From Bacillota bacterium (GTDB taxonomy: Bacteria > Bacillota > Sulfobacillia > RBS10-35 > JAJYVM01): a stretch of 10,058 nucleotides of DNA. Of this stretch, positions 1-6,295 are shown piece by piece. Location: the NCBI GenBank assembly GCA_021792015.1, contig JAJYVM010000112.1:1-10058 (forward strand), in the 5' to 3' direction. Position numbers and translations under genes: made by a program. Within the stretch, counting starts at the first letter, position 1; every line of letters starts with the position of its first letter. The notes under the pieces were generated by a model. It searched no databases. It worked only from the letters and a program-made list of their open reading frames with translations, and was not told the DNA's origin.

Positions 1-978
1 GTAGTGGCGAATGTCGCCGATGACCCCCTGGAGCCGGCCGACAAGGCGGTCCAACTCCTTTGCCTCGGGCGTATCGGCCACGCGCGCGCTGATGCTGTCC
101 AGCGTCAGGCTGGCGCCATAGAGCGACTGGATCACGCCGTCGTGCAGGTCCATGGCGATGCGCTCGCGCTCCTCGACCACGGCCAGCCGCGACACCTGCG
201 CATACAGGCGCGCGTTGATGATCGCCGTGGCCGCGTGGGCCGCGAAGCGCTGCAGGGCCACCTCGTCGTCCGCCGTGAAGGGCTGTCCGTCGATGGTGTC
301 CGTCAGGTAGAGGCTGCCGATGATCTCCGTCTGCCAGCGTAGCGGCACCGCCAGCAGCCGCCGCATGACAGGATGGCCGACCGGGAAACCGGTGTACGCC
401 GGGTGCGCGGCGATGTCGTCCACGCGCAGGATGGTGCCCCGCTGGATCGTGAGCCCGAGCAGGCCGCGACCCGCCGGCGGCGGTCCCAGCCGGGCCCGGA
501 GCTCAGGGTCCATCCCCGCCGTGTAGAAGCCGTCGGTGATGCCGCCGGTGCCGACGACGGCAAGGGCGCCGTAGCGGGAGCCCAGGATCAGCCGCGCCGA
601 TTCGACGACGCGCTGCAGCACCGTCCCGATGTCGAGATCGGCCGCCATGTCCAGCGCGGCCTCGTGCAGGGCCTCGAGCTGCCGGCGCTGGCGCCGTTCG
701 TCCGTGGCCACGACGCGCAGGTGGTCCTCCGCCTGCTGGAACATCCGCCACATGAAGGCGCTGTATGCGAGGATGCCGACGACCATGAGGGTTGCACCGA
801 TGCTGTGGGCCATCACCTGATCCAGCCGCCGCTCGAGCACCTCGTCCTCGAACGCTTCCAGCAGCAGCAGCAGCACGATGGGCACCCCGATGGCCCAGAC
901 CTTCAGCCGGTCCAGGGACCCGCCGAGCCGCAATTTGGCGGTCGCGCGTGTGCTGCTGTCCGTATGTGCGGGCGACAT
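1..978 (-). CDS. Membrane GAF-domain sensor histidine kinase (HisKA_3 type), C-terminus beyond window
   Basis: Reading leftward from an ATG at 978, 326 codons stay open to the window edge. Two hydrophobic segments (about residues 26-42 and 59-77) form a short hairpin-like membrane anchor. Residues about 85-110 are a charged helix, followed by a GAF sensor domain at about 112-262 and the start of a HisKA_3 dimerisation/phosphoacceptor domain from about 268. The motif RIAMDLHDGVIQ carries the probable phospho-histidine H279. The HATPase domain must lie outside the window, so the gene is cut by the edge rather than broken. The order resembles DevS/NreB/LiaS-class kinases, which phosphorylate NarL-type response regulators; the partner is not visible. 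The start is supported by AAGAGGAG 7 nt upstream (986-993). The gene is divergent from the stressosome operon. The ligand sensed by the GAF domain is unknown. Sure of the class, not of the signal. Confidence 0.9.
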   Translation of the reverse strand, partial: MSPAHTDSSTRATAKLRLGGSLDRLKVWAIGVPIVLLLLLEAFEDEVLERRLDQVMAHSIGATLMVVGILAYSAFMWRMFQQAEDHLRVVATDERRQRRQLEALHEAALDMAADLDIGTVLQRVVESARLILGSRYGALAVVGTGGITDGFYTAGMDPELRARLGPPPAGRGLLGLTIQRGTILRVDDIAAHPAYTGFPVGHPVMRRLLAVPLRWQTEIIGSLYLTDTIDGQPFTADDEVALQRFAAHAATAIINARLYAQVSRLAVVEERERIAMDLHDGVIQSLYGASLTLDSISARVADTPEAKELDRLVGRLQGVIGDIRHY

Positions 979-984
979 GATCCC

Positions 985-1007
985 GCTCCTCTTGGGGCTC
1001 CTCTTGG
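985..1007 (-). promoter_or_regulatory. Duplicated Shine-Dalgarno sequence before the GAF kinase
   Basis: On the minus strand the 11-mer CCAAGAGGAGC occurs twice, at 997-1007 and 985-995, one base apart. The copy nearer the gene places AAGAGGAG 7 nt before the ATG at 978 and so fixes the start. The second copy is probably a small tandem duplication; whether it acts as a standby ribosome site is not known. Confidence 0.6.
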
Positions 1008-1020
1008 CCGAGCGTACCGC

Positions 1021-1038
1021 CGTCCGGCCGCCCGGACG
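1021..1038. repeat. Inverted repeat in the leader of the GAF kinase
   Basis: CGTCCGG (1021-1027) and CCGGACG (1032-1038) form a perfect 7-bp inverted repeat around a 4-base CCGC centre. It lies 43-60 bases upstream of the kinase start. It could be an operator or a leader hairpin. In DNA this GC-rich, chance stems of this size are common, so its role is uncertain. Confidence 0.3.
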
Positions 1039-1199
1039 CCGTCCGTTCGGCCATGCCAAATGGACCGACGCGGCAAACGCAAGCCGCGCCGCCCCGCTGA
1101 AGCCGCCGAGCGCGCGACGAAGGCCGTCGGAGCCGCATCACGACGTGGCGCCGCCCGGCCCGCCGCGGCGCCTATGCCCCGTCGGCCGGCCCTCCTCCG

Positions 1200-1476
1200 G
1201 TGTCCGTCGCTGTGCGACCTGTGCGACCCTGCCAGTCTCTCTCCAACGCCGTGCGCCAGCATCTGTCAGTGTCCGTCGCTGTGCGCCCGCGCCAGTCTCC
1301 GTCCGCCCCCGTCCATCTCGATCTGCCCCGCCTGTCTCCGTCTGCCTGTCTCCGTCTGCCTGTCTCCGTCCGTCGTCTCGGTCCTGCATGTCTCGGTCTG
1401 TCGTGTCGGTCTGTCGTGTCGGCCCGTCGTCTCTGCCCTGCCCGTCTCGATCTCTGTCTGTCGTCTCTGTCTGTCT
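1200..1476. repeat. Pyrimidine-rich patchwork of 9-14 bp tandem repeats between divergent signalling genes
   Basis: The plus strand here is almost free of A and built from overlapping GTCTC/GTCTG/CCGTC words. Clear arrays are: a 9-mer TGTGCGACC twice (1211-1228); a 14-mer CCTGTCTCCGTCTG three times with one mismatch in the last copy (1331-1372); a 13-mer TCGGTCTGTCGTG twice plus a degenerate third copy (1393-1431); and a 13-mer TCTCTGTCTGTCK twice (1451-1476). A 16-mer TGTCCGTCGCTGTGCG recurs at 1201 and 1270, suggesting a larger duplication of about 69 bp. Reading frames through it give only low-complexity peptide, so I treat it as non-coding. The pattern fits slippage-driven growth. The strand asymmetry could favour unusual structure (triplex, R-loop). 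It fills much of the 979-1656 intergenic region, which must also hold the promoters of both divergent units; I could not identify convincing -10/-35 boxes there. Confidence 0.75.
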
Positions 1477-1587
1477 AAGAAAGGATTCCCCCTGCGCTGT
1501 CGCGAAGGGAGCGCACAACCCGGCGTTTTCATCGGAACGCCGAACGCCCACCGACGGACCCAACACACCGGCTGGCGCCGCGGGCCG

Positions 1588-1613
1588 ATGCGGCACGGCC
1601 ATGCGGCACGGCC
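1588..1613. repeat. Perfect 13-bp tandem duplication upstream of rsbR
   Basis: The 13-mer ATGCGGCACGGCC occurs twice head to tail (1588-1600 and 1601-1613), ending 43 bases before the rsbR-like start. It may be a doubled regulator site or another slippage product like the array just upstream. No function can be assigned. Confidence 0.5.
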
Positions 1614-1656
1614 AGCCCACGTCAGGCCAGGCCCGCCGCGCGCAAGGAGGCCCCGC

Positions 1657-2892
1657 ATGCCGACCCCGAGGAACGGCAACCGTACGGCCGCCGACCGAGC
1701 CGCCGCCGACCGCCTGCGCGGCCTGGAGGCCATGCTGGATGCCATCGCCGATTATGCGGTCATCACCCTGGACGCGGAGGGGCGGGTGGCCAGATGGAGC
1801 CGCGGCGCCGAAGCCCTGACCGGCCACGCGCCGGCCGAGGCCATCGGCCAGCCGGCCGCGATGCTGCGCACGGCCGAGGACCGCGACGCCGGCCTGCCGG
1901 AGCGCGACCTGGCGAGCGCGCGCGCGACCGGCCGCTGCGAGGTCGAGGGCTGGCGCCTCCGCGGCGATGGGCGCCGCTACTGGGCGCGGGGCGTCCTTAC
2001 GGCCATGCGCGACGGCCAGGGCCGCGTGACGGGCTTCGTGGAGGTGACCCACGACGCCACGGCGGCCATGCGCGCCGAGACGATGTTCCGCGGCCTGCTG
2101 GAGTCGGCGCCCGACGCGATCGTCATCGTCGAGGAAAGCGGGCGCATCGCCCTGGTGAACCGCAAGACCGAGGAGCTGTTCGGCTACGGCCGCGCCCAGC
2201 TGATCGGCCACGACGTGGAGGTGCTGGTGCCGGAGCGCTTTCGCGCGCAGCACCCCGCCCTGCGCAACGGCTTCTTCGCGGCCGCCAGGGCCCGCCCAAT
2301 GGGCGCCGGTCTCGAACTCTTCGCCGTGCGCCGCGACGGCAGCGAATTCCCGGTGGAGATCAGTCTCAGCCCCCTGGAGACCGACAGCGGCATCCTGGTC
2401 TCGGCGGCCATCCGCGACGTGACGGAGCGCCGCGACCAGCTGCGCCAGCTCCGGCGCCAGCGCGACGAGATCCTGGAGCTCTCGACCCCGGTCATCCAGG
2501 TCTGGGACAAGGTCCTGGCCCTGCCCATCATCGGCACCCTGGACAGCAACCGCGCCGCCCGCCTCACCGAGAGCCTCCTGGAGAAGATCGCCGAGCGCCA
2601 GGCCGAGGTGATCATCCTCGACATCAGCGGCGTGCCGACCATCGACACCATGGTGGCCCAGCACCTCCTGAAGACCGTGCAGGCGGCCACGCTGATGGGC
2701 GCGGTCAGCATCATGAGCGGCGTGCGCCCGGAGACCGCCCAGGCCATGGTTCACCTGGGCATCGACATCGGCCACCTGCGCAGCCGCAGCACGCTGCGCG
2801 ACGCGCTCCAACTGGCCCTGCAGATCGTGCGCGACCGCGCCGGCGACGGCAGCCGCGCCGAGCGGACCGTCACTGGGGAGGGCGGCCTGTGA
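1657..2892 (+). CDS. rsbR: RsbR-like stressosome scaffold/sensor, PAS-PAS-STAS
   Basis: A 411-residue cytoplasmic protein. Two PAS sensor domains (about 22-138 and 144-262) precede a C-terminal STAS domain (about 275-392). The STAS domain opens with the RsbR signature ELSTPVIQVWDKVLALPIIG and contains DISGVPTIDTMVA, in which T331 aligns with the Thr that RsbT phosphorylates in Bacillus subtilis RsbRA. The conserved SGVRPETAQ segment follows. Classical RsbRA has a non-haem globin N-terminus; here PAS domains would sense the signal (redox, light or small molecule; cofactor unknown). The position I align with the second regulatory Thr (AQT in RsbRA) is Ala363. The start is chosen because AAGGAGG (1644-1650) stands 6 nt before this ATG; the frame stays open far upstream, but only through low-complexity repeat DNA. 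The stop overlaps the rsbS start by 4 bases (GTGA), so the two are probably translationally coupled. Confidence 0.92.
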   Translation: MPTPRNGNRTAADRAAADRLRGLEAMLDAIADYAVITLDAEGRVARWSRGAEALTGHAPAEAIGQPAAMLRTAEDRDAGLPERDLASARATGRCEVEGWRLRGDGRRYWARGVLTAMRDGQGRVTGFVEVTHDATAAMRAETMFRGLLESAPDAIVIVEESGRIALVNRKTEELFGYGRAQLIGHDVEVLVPERFRAQHPALRNGFFAAARARPMGAGLELFAVRRDGSEFPVEISLSPLETDSGILVSAAIRDVTERRDQLRQLRRQRDEILELSTPVIQVWDKVLALPIIGTLDSNRAARLTESLLEKIAERQAEVIILDISGVPTIDTMVAQHLLKTVQAATLMGAVSIMSGVRPETAQAMVHLGIDIGHLRSRSTLRDALQLALQIVRDRAGDGSRAERTVTGEGGL

Positions 2893-3266
2893 GCCAGATC
2901 GTCCCCATCCTCCGCATCGGCGACACCCTCCTCGTGTCGCTGCAGGGCGAGCTCGACGACACGGCCGTCATCCGCGTCGAGGACCAGCTGACCCGCGAGG
3001 TGGCGCGCACGGGCGCGACGGGCACGCTCATCGACGTCAGCGGCCTCTCCGTCGTCGACTCCTTCATCGCCCGCGTCATCGCCCGCATCGTGGGCATGAC
3101 GCGGCTGCTCGGCTCCGAGGCGGTGGTGGTGGGCATCCAACCCGCCGTGGCGATCACGCTGGTCGAGCTCGGCGTCCCCATGGGCCACCTCGACACAGCC
3201 CTCAACGCGGAGCAGGGCCTCACCCTGCTGAGGCGGCTGCGGGCCAATGGCCACCGAGCTGGCTGA
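2889..3266 (+). CDS. rsbS: RsbS-like stressosome STAS protein
   Basis: A 125-residue single-STAS-domain protein, close to the size of B. subtilis RsbS. It keeps the family hallmarks: IPILRIGDTLLVSLQ-type N-terminus (here VPILRIGDTLLVSLQGELDD), VVDSFIARV with S58 equivalent to the RsbT-phosphorylated Ser59, and GIQPAVAITLVELGV. In known stressosomes RsbS co-assembles with RsbR into a large icosahedral-like complex that sequesters RsbT; phosphorylation of the serine releases it. The start is the GTG at 2889 that overlaps the rsbR stop. Longer frames upstream are antisense-free shadows of rsbR and were not used. The 3' end overlaps rsbT by 20 bases. Every key residue visible is intact, so it should be functional. 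Confidence 0.95.
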   Translation: MSQIVPILRIGDTLLVSLQGELDDTAVIRVEDQLTREVARTGATGTLIDVSGLSVVDSFIARVIARIVGMTRLLGSEAVVVGIQPAVAITLVELGVPMGHLDTALNAEQGLTLLRRLRANGHRAG

Positions 3267-3672
3267 GCCGCGGGCCCTGGTGGTCCGCATCACCGCGGAG
3301 GCCGATCTGATCCTCGTGCGCCAGACCCTGCGGTCTGAGGCGATCGCCGCCGGCCTTGGCCTGGTGGACCAGACCAAGGTGGTCACCGCGGGCAGCGAGC
3401 TGGCCCGCAACATCCTCACGTACGCCACGGGCGGCCGCGGCGACGTGCGGATCGAGCAGGTCCACGCCGGGGAGCGGCGCGGCGTCCGCGCGACCTTCCA
3501 CGACGACGGGCCTGGCATCGAGGACATCGAGCTGGCGATGCGGGACGGCTTCTCCACCCGCGGCAGCCTGGGCCTCGGCCTGCCGGGCAGCAAGCGCCTG
3601 GTGGACGAGATGACGGTTACCTCGGCCAGAGGGACCGGCACGACGGTCGTGATCGTGAAGTGGAAGCGCTGA
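3247..3672 (+). CDS. rsbT: RsbT-like serine/threonine kinase (anti-sigma-factor ATPase fold)
   Basis: A 141-residue GHKL-fold kinase. The N box is SELARNILTYA (E51, N55), the G1 box is HDDGPGIEDIE (D87) and the G2 box is SLGLGLPGSKRLVDE (about 107-121), with the RsbT-typical GTTVVIVKWKR end. RsbT phosphorylates RsbR and RsbS. Once free, in Bacillus it activates RsbU; in other lineages it drives different outputs. No rsbU is visible here, so the free RsbT must act on something else, perhaps the downstream hybrid kinase or fused phosphatase (inference). It overlaps rsbS by 20 nt and the next gene by 13 nt, which points to translational coupling and matched stoichiometry. The Shine-Dalgarno is weak (GAGGCGG about 10 nt upstream), consistent with coupling. 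Confidence 0.94.
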   Translation: MATELAEPRALVVRITAEADLILVRQTLRSEAIAAGLGLVDQTKVVTAGSELARNILTYATGGRGDVRIEQVHAGERRGVRATFHDDGPGIEDIELAMRDGFSTRGSLGLGLPGSKRLVDEMTVTSARGTGTTVVIVKWKR

Positions 3673-4652
3673 AGGCCGAGCCTGCCCACCGCCGGCTCGA
3701 GGTGCGCGCCCAGGAGGACGTGGGGGCCCTGCGACGCGACGTGGCGGCCCTGGCCGCGGGCAGCGCCGTCCGCCCGGCCGACGCGGCGCTGGCCGTGAGC
3801 GAGCTCGCCACCAACCTGGTGCTGCACACGAGCGCGGGCGGCTACGTGCTGTATCGCCGCATGGCCGCGGGAATCGAGCTGATCGCCGTGGACCGGGGGC
3901 CGGGGCTGCCGGGCGTGCGCCGTCCGGGTCCGCGGCTGGGCGTCGGCCTCGGGACCGTGCGGCGCCTTTCCTCCACGTTCGACCTGTATTCGAGCCAGCC
4001 GGCCGGGACCGTTGTTTTGGCGCGCCTTTCGGCGCGCCTACCCTGCAATCGATGGTGCCGGTGGAGCGCGGTGAACGTCCCGCAGGGGGACGGGCCCGCC
4101 TCGGGCGACGCGTGGGCCGTGGCGGGCGACGGCCGCCTGGGCGCCCTGCTGGTCGACGGCCTCGGGCACGGTCCCGAGGCCGCGCTGGCCGCACAGGCCG
4201 CCGTCTCCGCCTTCGGCGAGGGTGCGGCGGCCGACGTCGAGGGGTTTCTGCACCGCGCGCACGAGGCCATGCGGACCACCCGGGGCGGCGTGCTGGCCGT
4301 CGCCGTCCTCGATCCGGTGGCGGGCGAGGTGCGCTATGCCGGCGTGGGCAACATCGCGGCCCGCCTGCTGGTCGGCGGGCGGTCGTCCGCCCTTGGAGGC
4401 CGCGCGGGCACCCTCGGCACACAGCTGGCCGCGCCTCACGTCCACGTGCAGCCCTGCCCCTGGGCGCCCGGCGCCACGCTCATCATGGCGTCGGACGGCC
4501 TGCGCAGCGCGTGGGACCCGTCCCCCTACCCCGGGCTGCTCGCCCACGACCCCGCCGTGGTGGCCGCCACCCTGCAGCGGGACTTCGGCCGGCCGGGGGA
4601 CGACGCGACCGTGCTCGTGGTGCAGGACGTGCGGCCGCCGGAGGGCGGCTGA
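3660..4652 (+). CDS. Fused GHKL ATPase and PP2C-type (SpoIIE/RsbX-like) phosphatase
   Basis: A 330-residue two-domain protein. Residues about 10-123 are an RsbT/RsbW-like ATPase: N box SELATNLVLHT (E48, N52), G1 VDRGPGLPG (D78), G2 GVGLGTVRRLS. Residues about 135-325 are a PP2C/SpoIIE phosphatase: SGDAWAV (D150), LLVDGLGHG (D166), GVGNIAARL, LIMASDGL (D279) and PGDDATVLVV (D314, D315), the acidic residues expected to bind two metal ions. In Bacillus, RsbX is a separate phosphatase that dephosphorylates RsbR/RsbS and resets the stressosome; here the phosphatase half probably does this while the ATPase half may act as a second kinase or docking module. The GTG start at 3660 lies inside rsbT (13-nt overlap) and has no clear ribosome site of its own. 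Fusions of this type are known beside rsbT in other bacteria. Catalytic residues look intact in both halves. Confidence 0.88.
   Translation: MEALKAEPAHRRLEVRAQEDVGALRRDVAALAAGSAVRPADAALAVSELATNLVLHTSAGGYVLYRRMAAGIELIAVDRGPGLPGVRRPGPRLGVGLGTVRRLSSTFDLYSSQPAGTVVLARLSARLPCNRWCRWSAVNVPQGDGPASGDAWAVAGDGRLGALLVDGLGHGPEAALAAQAAVSAFGEGAAADVEGFLHRAHEAMRTTRGGVLAVAVLDPVAGEVRYAGVGNIAARLLVGGRSSALGGRAGTLGTQLAAPHVHVQPCPWAPGATLIMASDGLRSAWDPSPYPGLLAHDPAVVAATLQRDFGRPGDDATVLVVQDVRPPEGG
4019..4038. repeat. Paired GGCGCGCC palindromes forming a hairpin at a domain junction
   Basis: Two copies of the 8-bp palindrome GGCGCGCC (4019-4026, 4031-4038) are separated by TTTC. As RNA they can form an 8-bp all-GC stem with a 4-nt loop; on the minus strand the loop is GAAA, a GNRA tetraloop. 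It sits exactly over the linker codons (about residues 120-126) between the ATPase and phosphatase domains. There is no T-tract after it, so it is not a standard terminator. It could slow ribosomes between domains or be chance. Confidence 0.5.
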
Positions 4653-4653
4653 C

Positions 4654-4851
4654 ATGGCCGAAGCGGCGCAGGACACGACGCACGGCCTGAGGTTGGTGGT
4701 GGCCGGTCCGCCGCCACCACGCGGCGTGGGGCTCCGGGTGCCTCTTCCGGCCCGCGCCGGCGGCCCCGGACCCGATGACCCGATGGTGACGGTCACCGCC
4801 CCGCCGCAACGGCGCGACGGGCGGCTCCGGCGGGAGGGGGACGGGCGCTGA
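4654..4851 (+). CDS. Small unknown ORF inside the stressosome operon
   Basis: A 65-codon ORF starting 1 base after the phosphatase stop and ending 5 bases before the next start. GGAGGG (4640-4645) lies 8 nt before the ATG, which is better than the ribosome sites of several neighbours. The product is rich in Pro, Arg and Gly, with no membrane segment, cysteine pair or motif that I recognise, and the C-terminal half (many Arg) looks disordered. It may be a real small protein. It may instead be a translated spacer that couples the phosphatase gene to the hybrid kinase, whose own start lacks a well-placed ribosome site. No function is assigned. Confidence 0.4.
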   Translation: MAEAAQDTTHGLRLVVAGPPPPRGVGLRVPLPARAGGPGPDDPMVTVTAPPQRRDGRLRREGDGR

Positions 4852-4856
4852 GCAGC

Positions 4857-6290
4857 GTGGGGATCGCGGCCGCGGCGGATGTGGCTGGGCTGCGGGCGCG
4901 GATCCTGGCCTGGGCGGCGGGCTGCGGCCTGCCCGCGCATGAAGGATGGCGGATCGCGCTCGGCGTGGCCGGCGCGGCGGCTGCGGCGCTTGCCCGCTGC
5001 GGGACCGCCCGCGTGGACTTCGCGCTGAGCGGGCCGCGGCTGGAGGTCACCGTCCGGGGCGCGGCAGCCGGCGATTGCGATCCGGCGCGCCGGGAGGATT
5101 CGGTGGTCCTGGGCTGGGCCCTGCCTGCGCCCTGCCCGGAGCCCTTCGCGCTGCCGGGGGCCGCCCCCGCCGACCCAGGTGCCGAGGACGGGGCGCTCCT
5201 GGACCTGCTGGCGGCGCACGAGGCCCAGGTCCGGGCGCTGACGGCGGAGATCGAGGCGACCAGCCACGGCCTGATCGCCGTGCACGCGGAGCTGGATGAG
5301 GCCCGCCAGGCGGAGGCGCGCCTGGCCGCCATCGTGCAGTCGTCGGGCGATGCGATGTACACGATCACGCCCGACCTGGTGGTGGCGACCTGGAACCTGG
5401 GTGCGCAGCTGCTGCTCGGGTACAGCCCGGGGGCCATCGTGGGTCATCCCGTCGCCGAGCTCATCCCCGCGACCGCCGCGACGCAGTTCGCCGACGCCCT
5501 GAACCGCCTGCGGAATGGCGAGCGCGCCGTCCGCTACGACGGCTGGCGGCGGCACCAGGACGGCTCGCTCGTGGAGGTCGGCGTCACCCTCTCCGCCATC
5601 CGTGACGAGGACGGCCAGCTGATCGGCTATGCGGCCGTGCTGCATGATCTCACCGAGCGGCGCCGCATCCAGGCCGAGATCGAGGCCGCGCGGGCGCGGG
5701 CGGAGGTTATGGCCGAGCGCGAGCGCATCGCGCAGGACCTGCACGACCTGGTGATCCAGCGCCTCTATGCAAGCGGCATGTTCCTGCAGCTGGCGCTGCG
5801 CGTGAAGGAGCGGGGCGAGCTGGATGCCCGCATCGAGCGGGTGATCGACGACCTCGACGCCACGATCGCCGAGATCCGCTCGACGATCTTCTCCCTCGGC
5901 CGGCCCGTGGCGGGTCTGCGGCGCCAGGTGCTGGAGCTGGCGACGGATGCCGCCGCCGTGATGGGCTTCAAGCCGCGGGTGCACTTCGAGGGCCCCGTCG
6001 ACACGCTGGTGCCGCCCGAGGTCGCCGAGCAGGTCCTGGCGGTGGCACGCGAGGCGCTTTCCAACATCGCCCGCCACGCCCACGCCTCAGACGCAGACCT
6101 GACCCTGCGGGCCGGCGAGCAGATCACCCTGGAGGTCGCCGACGACGGGCGCGGCATGGGCGACACGACCCGGGCGAGCGGGCTCGCAAACATGCGCCGC
6201 CGGGCCGCGGCCCTGGGCGGGACGCTCGAGGTGCAGAGCGAGCCGGGGATGGGCACCCGGCTCGTGTGGCGCGTGCCGCTCCATGCATGA
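4857..6290 (+). CDS. Hybrid sensor kinase: degenerate RsbT-like domain, coiled linker, PAS, HisKA_3, HATPase
   Basis: A 477-residue soluble protein. Residues about 1-100 follow the layout of an RsbT-type ATPase (opening alternating helix, then GWRIALGVAG where family members have a VALAVSELA-type N box), but the N-box Glu/Asn, the DxGPG G1 box and the glycine-rich G2 box are missing. Residues about 113-158 form a helical linker ending GLIAVHAELDEA, similar to the GVVALYAELDE linker common after such ATPases. PAS lies at about 155-268, HisKA_3 at about 284-350 with RIAQDLHDLVIQRLY (H296), and HATPase_c at about 385-475 with N box REALSNIARHA, G1 DDGRGMG and G2 GLANMRRRA. The C-terminal kinase looks active and should phosphorylate a NarL-type regulator; none follows, as the next gene is convergent. 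The start is GTG 4857; the GGAGGGGG ahead of it is about 16 nt away, so coupling to the small ORF is likely. The start could be somewhat different. Confidence 0.87.
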   Translation: MGIAAAADVAGLRARILAWAAGCGLPAHEGWRIALGVAGAAAAALARCGTARVDFALSGPRLEVTVRGAAAGDCDPARREDSVVLGWALPAPCPEPFALPGAAPADPGAEDGALLDLLAAHEAQVRALTAEIEATSHGLIAVHAELDEARQAEARLAAIVQSSGDAMYTITPDLVVATWNLGAQLLLGYSPGAIVGHPVAELIPATAATQFADALNRLRNGERAVRYDGWRRHQDGSLVEVGVTLSAIRDEDGQLIGYAAVLHDLTERRRIQAEIEAARARAEVMAERERIAQDLHDLVIQRLYASGMFLQLALRVKERGELDARIERVIDDLDATIAEIRSTIFSLGRPVAGLRRQVLELATDAAAVMGFKPRVHFEGPVDTLVPPEVAEQVLAVAREALSNIARHAHASDADLTLRAGEQITLEVADDGRGMGDTTRASGLANMRRRAAALGGTLEVQSEPGMGTRLVWRVPLHA

Positions 6291-6295
6291 TGCGT

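Noticed and set aside
1331..1431. Possible CRISPR-like array
   Set aside because: The 13-14 bp units are directly contiguous with no spacers and are too short; simple tandem repeats.
373..1656. Long in-frame N-terminal extension of the rsbR-like gene
   Set aside because: The extension runs antisense to the GAF kinase and through the tandem repeats; the AAGGAGG before ATG 1657 gives a clear start.
1138..2811. 557-codon minus-strand ORF opposite rsbR
   Set aside because: Antisense shadow of the PAS-PAS-STAS gene in GC-rich DNA; product is His/Gly/Ala/Arg-rich with no domain, and no ribosome site.
4038..6083. 681-codon minus-strand ORF opposite the phosphatase and hybrid kinase
   Set aside because: Spans several well-supported genes on the other strand and has no recognisable domain; codon-phase artefact of high GC.
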